From positions 186,001 through 250,000 of the forward strand of contig NBIV01000037.1 in assembly GCA_003194525.1 (NCBI GenBank): 64,000 bases of DNA, in the 5' to 3' direction. This DNA comes from Gracilariopsis chorda. Taxonomy: Eukaryota > Rhodophyta > Florideophyceae > Gracilariales > Gracilariaceae. The stretch's first letter is position 1; every line of letters starts with the position of its first letter. Below the pieces are notes generated by a model. It was given only the letters and a program-made list of their open reading frames with translations. It did no database searches and was not told where the DNA came from. Of this stretch, positions 23,498 to 32,417 are shown piece after piece. The position numbers were made by a program, and so were the translations under genes.

Positions 23498-24049
23498 TTT
23501 GCGTTCATCTGATAAGAACGAAGCACACTCAACTTCTCCACCTGCAGCTTTTCTTCTTTGTCAATCTCGTTCAATACTGTATCCTAAACTAACTCCATTT
23601 AGCCTTGGTACGAAAGCTTGGCTTTCGTTCGAACAGAAGGACACCACAAGGGTTCCAAGGCTACAGCTAGCAAACCCTTTGAACCTTGAAACAAATTCCT
23701 TTATAGAACGCAACCTCTAGAGTCTAGAACGGCCACTTCCAACGCAGTTCTAAAGTAGTCTACTAAATAATTTAGCGCGTCGACGGCCGGATTCGAACCC
23801 AGCACCCTTCATCAAGGTCTCATATAAATACCGAGCCTTACCACCGCCTTCTCACCTCAACAACATTGGCGACAGTGGGTGAGTAGCCGGGATCTTCCGG
23901 GTTACGCTGAGGATGTCTGCGCACATTTGTGCTAGGAAGGAAGGCCCCTTTTTTGGGGGGCCCCCCCTTTCAACCATTGCCGACCGTCATGGACCGGCTT
24001 CCATTTTACAGTATGACAGCCAGTCCACGCGCAAGCATATGCCCGAAAA
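23498..24049. other. intergenic; degenerate tRNA-like box B
   Basis: A minus-strand GGGTTCGAATCC (box B type) lies near 23788-23799, preceded by a possible variable-arm hairpin. The acceptor and T stems do not pair and the anticodon loop lacks T33, so I do not call a tRNA. A homopolymer palindrome of Ts, Gs and Cs stands near 23946-23970. Confidence 0.35.
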
Positions 24050-24274
24050 AGAGAGAGGCATGATCCAAAAGTGGTGGGCGGGTGGGAGAGAGGCATGTCG
24101 GCGATCACTGTGACCTTCGCCGCTCCGGCCTCTGCCTTCGTAGACCCGGCGGCCGCAGCGCTCGATCGGATCAGTGATCGAATTCCCGTACGCAGCGCGC
24201 ACGCCACCTGCGTGGCCGGCCTTGCTATGCATCTGATTTCGTTTCATTTGCGTAAACCAGGTCTACACTTAACG
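24050..24274. repeat. diverged copy of the YR-retrotransposon terminal repeat
   Basis: The segment begins with two GAGAGAGGCATG motifs (24051-24062 and 24086-24097) separated by a G-rich spacer, as at 50662-50714. It ends with a GTGGCCGGCCTTGCTATGCAT stretch and a TTTCAT...GTAAACC...TCTACAC stretch that align with 50850-50921. It is an old, isolated terminal repeat of the element family present intact at 50.7-55.0 kb. Confidence 0.6.
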
Positions 24275-24909
24275 AAACTCAAAGCTTATTTTAATAGCAA
24301 AAAAGGATATCGTTGATCTACGATCCAGCGGCTTCCTAACAACGCCGATAGCACTAGCAACTAGCGATCGCCAACGCTTGTGGGTGCCACAGCTTGCCGG
24401 CGGACATGGCCTCAAGTTGAAGCCCTCAACCCATCAAGTCGAAACCTGCAAACCTTCAACGCTCTGTAATCTTCTGCATACGAAGGTAAAAGGTTACGTG
24501 TCCTGCCCTGATATTTGTGCAGCTAAAAGGGAAGGGTACAAACCAGGCTAAGAGGTTGGAAACTTTCCTGCATCCACCCACTGTAACCATCGGTCTTCAG
24601 CTTCTCTAGAACTCTCCTACACTCGCGTCTTCTCTTGCGCGCTTTTACACACACACACGTATTCAAACCTTCTCACCAGCATCAAGTCAGAATCGGTGCA
24701 GAAGCTAGCCTTGTTCTACCAAGGGTACACAGGTAGGGTTAGATTGCTACCCTCTCTGCAACAACAGAACATCACACAACCACGGTACACTGAACAAGCT
24801 TACTAGGGCGGTCCCAAGTGTTACGTTGTTCTTTCCCCCGCACTTACGACGAACGACCGCCCTCTCATTCGCACAGACAACGAACTCCATCCGACAAGCT
24901 TTTGCTACT
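24275..24909. promoter_or_regulatory. 5' region of the RBR ligase gene
   Basis: Pyrimidine-rich sequence with a short CA run near 24650 leads to the first ATG of the RBR gene. No TATA box is obvious. The frame is open upstream of the ATG to about 24826, but only from a non-ATG codon. Confidence 0.35.
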
Positions 24910-26349
24910 ATGAGTACCGCAGCAAGTGATTATCTAGTCGCTCTGAAGCTACAACTTCAGGAAAATGGGGCCGACGATTTCAACTCGTTGCATGTCCTGA
25001 GCACTAATTCAGATGAGAGCCTTTCCTATCATCCAAATCAAGACCTCGTCCTAGCCTACACTTTGGAGGCTGCCAATCGTCGCATTGTGGAGGATTACGC
25101 CTTGGCGCGAGCAATCGCGGCAAAGGAGAACGGGCTTCCTGTAGACGTTGAGGATCAAAATAAGCATCAGCTATCTTCCACAAAGAATGCCAAACACGCA
25201 ACTTCCGAATGTCAAATTTGTTTTGAAGCCTTCGTACCTAATATGACGTTCAACTCTGGTACGTGCGATCACACTTTCTGCTTCTCATGCATGTCTCAGT
25301 ACTTGAAACTAGTTGTGCAACGAGGACATCCCTATCCCATCAACTGCCCAAGTTGTAGAGTGATTATACCAAACGAAAAGTGCTTGAGCGCTCTTTCGGG
25401 AACCGGCAAGGAATACGAAGCTTTAGAACGACTCATCATCAACAAGGATTTCACTAAGAGGATTAGGTACTGTGCGAATTCAAAGTGTGCCATGCCCTTT
25501 GACTGGGTTTTTGATAACGCCGGAGCCCATGACGTACGAGAACAAGCCAGAGTGATGTGCCCCTTCTGTGACACTGAAACTTGTGCATTGTGTCGTTGCG
25601 TTTGGCATGAAGATCAAACCTGCGAGGAGCACAGTCTTCAAAAAGATATGGAGGAACTCTCCGTGCTCAGTCGTCAAAACAACTGGAGGCGATGCCCAGA
25701 CTGCGGACATCTCATCGAAAAACGTACGGGTGATTGCGCGTTTGTCACCTGTAAGTGTGGCTGTGGGTTTTGTCACACTTGTGGCTCAGCGTACACATCT
25801 CTCGATCCTACTTGGGATAACGTTCATGGGCGACCGGGTTGTCGTTGTGCGTTGTTTCCCGAACCTGAAGAACCTGAAGAACCTGAAGAACCTGCTCTTC
25901 CTGTTGACAACATTTTGCCTAGAAGGATCGCACGTCGCCTAAACATTATAGCGCCCGAGAATGATGTTGTGCCCGAAGATGCCGTTGATGTGCCCGTAAG
26001 GGCAAACGCTAGAGCCAATGTCATTGCCCCTGAACGCATATATCACGACGGTCTTTGGGGTCCTAATGGACGAGTGAATCTTCGCCTGTGTCTGGAGGGC
26101 AGGCATCAGTTCATGGGCGCTCCTTTGCCACAGGCTATGATCCAGAGTCTAGAGAATTGGACATGTCCATATGAGGAATGTGAGGTTAAATTCCGTAGCC
26201 TGCGTGCTTTGGAACAACATTTGGCGTTCGTACAGAGGCATCAAGTGCATCTGTGTTGCGCAAGGCCCTTCTACACATGCGCCTCCATGATGAATCATAT
26301 ACGCAACAATCACACTAACGTGATGATAGAGGACATACTTCCAGAATAG
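24910..26349 (+). CDS. RING-between-RING (RBR) E3 ubiquitin ligase
   Basis: Single-exon gene of 479 residues from ATG 24910. RING1 is at residues 101-150 (CQIC...CDHTFCFSC...CPSC). The in-between-RING domain is at about 172-245 (YCANSKC, CPFC, CALC, CEEH). RING2 is at 262-300 (CPDC, then GDC with candidate catalytic Cys276, then CKCGCGFCHTC). RBR ligases take ubiquitin from an E2 onto this Cys and then pass it to a substrate. An EPE-type acidic repeat follows, then about 100 less ordered residues. Two C2H2-like fingers close the protein (WTCPYEECEVKF...H...H and LCCARPFYTCASMMNHIRNNH). The N-terminal 100 residues are Leu-rich and unrecognised. No lesions are seen. It is closest in layout to the Ariadne/RNF144 type, but the C-terminal fingers are not typical. 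Confidence 0.88.
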   Translation: MSTAASDYLVALKLQLQENGADDFNSLHVLSTNSDESLSYHPNQDLVLAYTLEAANRRIVEDYALARAIAAKENGLPVDVEDQNKHQLSSTKNAKHATSECQICFEAFVPNMTFNSGTCDHTFCFSCMSQYLKLVVQRGHPYPINCPSCRVIIPNEKCLSALSGTGKEYEALERLIINKDFTKRIRYCANSKCAMPFDWVFDNAGAHDVREQARVMCPFCDTETCALCRCVWHEDQTCEEHSLQKDMEELSVLSRQNNWRRCPDCGHLIEKRTGDCAFVTCKCGCGFCHTCGSAYTSLDPTWDNVHGRPGCRCALFPEPEEPEEPEEPALPVDNILPRRIARRLNIIAPENDVVPEDAVDVPVRANARANVIAPERIYHDGLWGPNGRVNLRLCLEGRHQFMGAPLPQAMIQSLENWTCPYEECEVKFRSLRALEQHLAFVQRHQVHLCCARPFYTCASMMNHIRNNHTNVMIEDILPE

Positions 26350-28950
26350 CCGTGCCGCTGTGGACGACAGCGGCATTAGCTTCCTGCTTCGCTGCAACGT
26401 ATGAGCCAAGCCAAGTTACAAAAACAAGAGCTTGTACGTTGTACGTATCCTGAGCTTTAACGCCTTCAAAGCCTATAACCATGACCTTGAACCAACTTGT
26501 AAGCTTGACCCCGGTAGCATAGGCCCTCTTTGCATTAATACAGATGTAGGAGCTACGGACACACGTGACGTGTAACAAATTAGCTTAAAGTGTTCAAGCT
26601 ACAACCCTGTCAGGAATACTCGCGTAGTTTCATCTTAAATAGGGCTTAGGTAGGTGACTATCCATAACGAAAAGAAACACTACAAAGTGCACAAAGAAAG
26701 CAGTGTCTGCTTCGAACCCGGAGAAAGAGGCAGGCATGGACACGGAGCATCACAGGGTACAGCACTTTCAATCCGCAACGCTAGACTGCGCCTCTACGTC
26801 TTTCGAGAAAGACTTTTCAGTCCTACTGTACAAAGTTCTGTGTTACATTTTGTAGCTTGCGCTCCGATTCGCAACGAAGTGGCGGCAAACACACTAGTGT
26901 TACAAGGTGCCGTGTCTCACAGGCTGCCTCCCCGTGGAGTGGAGTATCTGGTTCTGTGACATAACTAGTGGGCGGAGTGTGGGATCGAGAGCGGGGCTGT
27001 CTCGGAGACCAGAGTCTCCGGTACCAAGGTGGATTTCAACATTGGATAGGCATGGTTGGAAGCTTTCGCTACAGTTTCGTTTTGTAGATGTCCCGCTCTA
27101 AGGAAAATCCTCCAGTTCGGCATGAAAGATAGTGACCCTTGTGTATAACAACTCCCATGCTTCTGTTGCGGGCAAAGCTCTTCTCGATGGTGCTCGATTG
27201 CATAATAAATCCATTAAGAAATGCGCAAAGTGGAAATGTCGTGCATGAGACCCCTCGTGCAGATGTTACGAGCCTAAGATGACATAGAACATTGGGGAGC
27301 TCGAGTGGAATGCTCGCGTTCTAAGAGCCCGGGATAGGCACTTCAGAAAGGGCCCTTCTCATAGCCAACAACTCCGCGGAGAAAGAGCATTCTCCAACAC
27401 CAACTAGAATGTTCCGATTTGTGGCACTTCTTTATCGTTCCACAATTCCAGTACCAACTGCAGGTTATGTTACATAGTGAAACGAGAAAGAAGAAAACCG
27501 GAACCATGTCTTTTCAGGTGTTTTCCTCTTGACTAATAGTTCGATTTCGGCAGGGCTTGGCTAAGGTTCATCATCGAGATTCTCATCGGTGACCAGAGAT
27601 GTCATGAACATCGATATGACAAGAGATTACGGAGAAGAAGAGGAAACTCGCATCCAGATCCTTTTCGAAGGCAAATCGAACTCCATGCCCTGTACGGTTC
27701 GCATAAACATTGATGCAAACGAACGTTTCAATCTCCGTTGTATCATACCCGCAATTTGAGAAAGTGTACGCACGATGCTGCATCTACCTGTTCTGTGTGT
27801 ATAACGGACCCTTTTTAAGAGCAGGGGCTAACGGTTTCCATCATCATGACTCGGTTTCCGCAGATCCGGCTTTGCGCGGCTTGCCTTTCTTCCCGTTCAT
27901 CGAGTAGAGGACGCAGAATGAGTGAGCGATCGGGTCTCCAAAAGAGAAGAACGTATAACTGACCATCTTGATTTCCATCACGCGGTCTTTTAACAATCAC
28001 GTGTAATAAGAGCAGGATTTGCCCGCGATGGTTCCTTTCTTAAACTGGAATTGCTGAGGTGGTCCGCTATCAATAATCAGTGCTGCTTTCCTTTCTACAA
28101 ATACTCGGAATCATGACTAAGCCTCACTGAGATCTTGCGCTGAGCGAGTATGGCGTGGCGCCAAAAGTGGAGAAAGTCATGCATTCTCTGGTAATTCAAA
28201 GCGGAATGGTCTGAGTCATCACCCCAGAGGATTATCAAAGACGAAGACCGTGCTCGACTCGAATGAACAAGGCTTTCGAGCAGGCTTGTTATTGGCTTGC
28301 GTTGTGTTGTCACACGTAGATAGCCAGCATGCGACACAGCCGCCGCCGCCTAGCCCACTTCCGCCTTATTTTTTTGTATCAATCGAAAGGTATGACAGGG
28401 TAAATGATGTGAAGCAAAGACTCACCTCTCCAATAACTCATGAGGAGATGAAAGGAAATTGGTGGTAAAGGGTTAACTGTTACTGTTTTTTATGTTCGTA
28501 CACCTATTCAATGCAAATGAGGGATAAGAAATTTGAGAAAGGGGGTTTAAAGTTATGTACTTAGTGGTGCAAAGCTTGCAAACCACCTGTTTGTTCCAGC
28601 ACTTTGAACAAACAGGTTGTCTGCAACCTGTTTGCTTGGCAAGCTGATTTAGTCTTAACAAAGGCAACTACACCGCCTTCAGAACTACAGTTGTTAAAGG
28701 AAAGAGCCGGACAGCGCGGCGTCAGAAGAGCAGCTACCATGCAGTAAAATGTGTATTGCGTGATACCAAGGGTAGCACTTGTGTACTTGTGTTCTAGGCA
28801 ACAAAATGTGTGTCTCAAGAGTGAACAAGATTGTACGCGGGGTGGACCTTGCGCTCATCTCCAGCATGAAATCATGAAACTCACGCCAGCAACGGTACGG
28901 GCAGGGTGAAAAATGCATGAATCAAGGTTGATCTGCGTGAGGAAATTTGT
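26350..28950. other. no recognisable gene
   Basis: Numerous short frames but none with family resemblance. Local inverted repeats occur, for example GGAGAC/GTCTCC near 27003-27018 and the compound palindrome at 28573-28645. No CRISPR-like array or RNA gene is seen. Confidence 0.45.
28573..28645. repeat. compound cruciform-capable palindrome
   Basis: An inner perfect 12-bp stem, ACCTGTTTGTTC (28585-28596) with GAACAAACAGGT (28606-28617), is enclosed by an outer stem, AGCTTGC (28573-28579) with GCAAGCT (28639-28645). A third CCTGTTTG copy lies between them. It could be a transposon end or a regulatory structure; no gene abuts it. Confidence 0.75.
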
Positions 28951-28959
28951 TCACGCTGG

Positions 28960-29070
28960 CCGCCCGCTGGGATGCAACGGACTGTCATAGTCAAAACGAC
29001 TAGGCCACATGTCCGGTGCGTACTGATGATAGTCGCAGCTGGTACACGTATATCAACCACCACACGGACA
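28960..29070 (-). repeat. tRNA-like dispersed repeat (SINE-like), copy 1
   Basis: Read on the minus strand, a box A-like TGGCCTAGTCG (28997-29007) and a box B-like GTTGCATCCCA (28968-28978) are spaced as in a tRNA-derived head. About 100 bp match the copy at 58890-58995, including flanking sequence upstream of box A. This supports a dispersed Pol III-type repeat. Confidence 0.45.
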
Positions 29071-29409
29071 AACTCCTCAACCATACCGAATCACAAACGA
29101 AAAAAAGGCAAAACATTCGGCACAGGGGATTCCAGACCGATCCCTCATGTCAGTACTAGCCCTGCCCAAAGTGACTTAGCTTCGCTGTGCGGGATGTAAT
29201 TTATGGTTTACTTTAGAGAGCACCTGATGTCCCCATACAGGGCGCGTAGGCGACTCTGCAGAGTCTAGTCAACATTCAAGCACAAAGTATTCGTTCGGCC
29301 TCCTAGCTAGCTTACAACCCTTCAACGGAGATGTTTCCCAAGATCGAAGCTTCTGCTGCCATTTTCAGAGAGCGTTAGTCGTTGTTTTGTCTCATGACCT
29401 ATGGTTCAT
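29071..29409. other. 3' flank of the LINE
   Basis: No coding frame is recognised. No poly(A) or simple-repeat tail for the LINE was found, so its 3' end is undefined. Confidence 0.4.
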
Positions 29410-32400
29410 TCATGTCTTATTGCGAGAAATATGTGTGTAAGCCTTTGAATCAATCTGCAGAAGTTTTTGAATAGCATGCTCAGTGTCATCACGATCTTTC
29501 AACGACCAACTTCTCTTTTGCATGTTTTCTCGAAGCATCCAATATGCTGATTGATAGTCTCCGTTTTTTCGCAAAGTAACATGATCTCTGCTTCTGGTGT
29601 ACCTATTTTGGACAAGAAACTGGTTGAAATACCACCGCAGTCCGCTGTTGCGCAGTACGCAACATTTTAGGTGGAGAATTGGTGGCAAGTACTTTCCTAT
29701 TAAAGTAGGAATAGGACGGGCTGCTGTTTTGCACAGCCTATCCCACAAATCGTACAGAGCTTTCTTTGAGGTTGGTGGAGGGAGCTCGAACTTTGTCTTG
29801 TGAATAATGAAAGCCTTAAAATCATCCCGTGCTAAGTCTCTCTTGTCGTGGTCTCCATGAAGTAGTCCAATATTCTGCTGAAATTTTCGGTGTAAGTTTC
29901 CAAGAAGTAAAGAGATTCTGTATTGTAATGGAGGAAACTTTATCAATTTCCTTGCTCGGGGCACATGACGTTCTGGAACTGATCCAATAGCTAATTGGAT
30001 AATGGCTTTTTGAAGACGGTCATAACTTTTCGAAAATGGTTTTGATGGAGGCGTGATATGTATGGCATACTCTGCAATGGGCATCAACAGGAGTTTGGAA
30101 AGTTGGATAGTGCGAAGTGCATCAAGTTTTCGGTTGTTAAGGCCAAAACTTTGTAAGTCTTTTACACGTAGATGTGCAGCTTCACATCGCTTGATTGATT
30201 TCTTGCAAGATATGCCATCAATGGAGAGAGTAACACCCAGATATTCGACGTCGTCGACATTTTTGAGATCACTGTTCGCAAGCGTGAATGTTTTCGGAGT
30301 GTCTAATCGCGGTTGTAATATGTCGCATTTTGATATACCCCACTGCATATTACTTTCAACACTCCACGCTGAAGATAGATTGAGTACGGATTGGAGACAC
30401 TGTGCTGTGCGAGTTTGCAGTTTTACATCGTCGGCAAACATGATCAGACCATAGTTTCGGTTTCGATAATGTTTCGTGTGTGGTAAGATTTGTTCTGCGT
30501 ACTTATCCATGTACATGTTAAACAGGGTTGTGCTCGGCGGATCTCCTTGAGGAACTCCAATTCTGACTACATTGTCGTCTTTTCCCTCTTTTGAGGTATT
30601 GTCTCTTGCAGTGCGAAGAATTGTTGGCTGTAACAGATATGCAATCATATTGGCAATGTGTTTTGGAAGTTTCTGCTCCACAATTTGCATGAGCTTGTCT
30701 CTTGGAACAGTGTCATAAGCCTTTTTCAGATCGAGAACTGCCGTAAATGGCATGCCCAGTTCTAGCATTCTTGTGCTGCGGATAATAGCGTGTTCAACTC
30801 CCACATTTTGTCTAAAACCCAGCTGCGCAGGATGAAATGTGTATCTACTGCGAATGGATTTGTCAATTGCCTTGTCAATTAGCTTTCGAAGTTGTGATAT
30901 GACTGTGATCGGGCGGTAGTTCTTCGGATTGCTTCTATCTCCCTTTTTGTGAATTGGCACTAGTCGTGCTGATCGCCAACTGAGTGGCATATACTGAATT
31001 GTACCACACTTTGCCCATATTTCTGTGAGTAGTTTGCCAAACATTTCTGGCTCGGTTTTCAATGCTTCAACAAATACTCCGTCAGGGCCACAACTTTTTC
31101 CATTTTGAGCTTCTTTGATCGAGGTAACAACAAGGTCCTGAAACTCCTTATCGACTTTGAAAGGATGCATTGTTGGTACATAACCTTTTCCTTGTGGGGT
31201 AGCAATATACGCGGAAAACTGTTGCAGGTCGAGTGGTTCGCCTTGGTGCAATGTTGAAGACTTTTTGCGTTTCTGCTCTCTCGTTAGGTGGGAGAGTTTG
31301 CGGGAAGCATCCGTCACAGAGCTCTCTGCGAGCTGTTGGAAGGTATTATGCATTCTAATCTCGCGCATTTGCTTTGCTTCTCGTTTCACCCTTCGGTCAA
31401 GTTTCTTATATGCATTCCAATCCTCGCTTTTCTTTGTGTGTTTGGCACGGCGGTATGCTTTCGATCTTTGTTTGAACAGTTCATGTATACGTTTTGACCA
31501 CCCAATACGTGGCTTTCCCGGCTTCCATTGTATATGACGTTGCCAAGGTAGTAGTAACGTATGTTCGATACTAGTGAGAAGTGTATCCAACTCAACTTCG
31601 GATTGACAGGCTTCAATTTTTGTTGTTGTCATGGGAATGGTTTTTCTGTATAGTTGCACTGCCTTGTGAAGGAGATTCGGTTTCAGTCTGCGGTGATGGG
31701 AGACTGTTTTGCATGTCATGCGCTCTTGCAGTGTCCAGGTTGTGTTTGTCTTGGCATAGACCGGATAATGATCACTACACCCATCCCATGGTCCAGAATT
31801 TATCACCGCTCTTTGGAGGTGAATCCCCTGAGTGATGAAGAAGTCAATAGTTGAACTATGATTTCCCGTGCTAGGTGCTGGGTGGTGTGTGTCTTCCTTA
31901 GGGGTATTGATGGTCCATTTCCTTTGTACCGCATGCTTTTGTAAGTATCGACCACGTCTGTTCTCACTTTTGTCCCAGTCTTTGTGCCTGGCGTTGAAAT
32001 CCCCCATTATTATGAATGGTGAGCATATCAGGTCTCCAATCTCTTTGAAACACTCTTCGGTTTGTTGGGCTGTTGCTGCTGGAGACAAGTACAAGCCTAC
32101 AATTGAAATTCCCTGGGATTTGATGGCAATGTATTGATAAATAGTTGTGGTGCACTTCTTGAGCACTTGATATCTAAGAAGCGGGTGAATGGATAGAGCA
32201 ACCCCCCCGTATCCTTTTCCATTTGGGCATCGAGGTTCTAGAGCTACATGCTCAGTTATAAAGTAGTCAACATCGTCCTCAGGCTTGAGCCAGGTCTTCG
32301 TTATTGCCGCTACTGCAATGCCTGAGCGTTGAATCCATTCAGCGACCAATTGCTCATAAGATTTTAAGCCACGAATGTTGTACGTCCCAACCGAGAAGTT

Positions 32401-32415
32401 TCGTTGTGGAGCCAT
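29410..32415 (-). CDS. LINE ORF2: endonuclease and reverse transcriptase
   Basis: 1001 residues. The endonuclease domain (about 1-230) has 'VGTYNIRGL', 'GYGGVALSIH', 'MGDFNARHKDWD' and 'CSDHYPVY'. The catalytic Glu position reads 'AAITKTWL', where families have ETW, so the Glu is Lys. The RT domain (about 430-720) has 'GPDGVFVEAL', 'NYRPITVIS', 'QLGFRQNVGVEHAI', 'AVLDLKKAYDTVPR', 'GVPQGDPPSTTLFN' and 'MFADDVKLQT', with FADD for YADD. No RNase H domain is seen, and the C-terminal 270 residues are unrecognised. Target-primed reverse transcription needs the endonuclease for the first nick, so this copy is probably disabled despite the intact frame. Confidence 0.85.
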   Translation of the reverse strand: MAPQRNFSVGTYNIRGLKSYEQLVAEWIQRSGIAVAAITKTWLKPEDDVDYFITEHVALEPRCPNGKGYGGVALSIHPLLRYQVLKKCTTTIYQYIAIKSQGISIVGLYLSPAATAQQTEECFKEIGDLICSPFIIMGDFNARHKDWDKSENRRGRYLQKHAVQRKWTINTPKEDTHHPAPSTGNHSSTIDFFITQGIHLQRAVINSGPWDGCSDHYPVYAKTNTTWTLQERMTCKTVSHHRRLKPNLLHKAVQLYRKTIPMTTTKIEACQSEVELDTLLTSIEHTLLLPWQRHIQWKPGKPRIGWSKRIHELFKQRSKAYRRAKHTKKSEDWNAYKKLDRRVKREAKQMREIRMHNTFQQLAESSVTDASRKLSHLTREQKRKKSSTLHQGEPLDLQQFSAYIATPQGKGYVPTMHPFKVDKEFQDLVVTSIKEAQNGKSCGPDGVFVEALKTEPEMFGKLLTEIWAKCGTIQYMPLSWRSARLVPIHKKGDRSNPKNYRPITVISQLRKLIDKAIDKSIRSRYTFHPAQLGFRQNVGVEHAIIRSTRMLELGMPFTAVLDLKKAYDTVPRDKLMQIVEQKLPKHIANMIAYLLQPTILRTARDNTSKEGKDDNVVRIGVPQGDPPSTTLFNMYMDKYAEQILPHTKHYRNRNYGLIMFADDVKLQTRTAQCLQSVLNLSSAWSVESNMQWGISKCDILQPRLDTPKTFTLANSDLKNVDDVEYLGVTLSIDGISCKKSIKRCEAAHLRVKDLQSFGLNNRKLDALRTIQLSKLLLMPIAEYAIHITPPSKPFSKSYDRLQKAIIQLAIGSVPERHVPRARKLIKFPPLQYRISLLLGNLHRKFQQNIGLLHGDHDKRDLARDDFKAFIIHKTKFELPPPTSKKALYDLWDRLCKTAARPIPTLIGKYLPPILHLKCCVLRNSGLRWYFNQFLVQNRYTRSRDHVTLRKNGDYQSAYWMLRENMQKRSWSLKDRDDTEHAIQKLLQIDSKAYTHISRNKT

Positions 32416-32417
32416 TT

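Noticed and set aside
23770-23850. Minus-strand tRNA with GGGTTCGAATCC
   Set aside because: Acceptor ends do not pair, T-loop spacing is off and the anticodon loop lacks T33; at most a tRNA-derived repeat.
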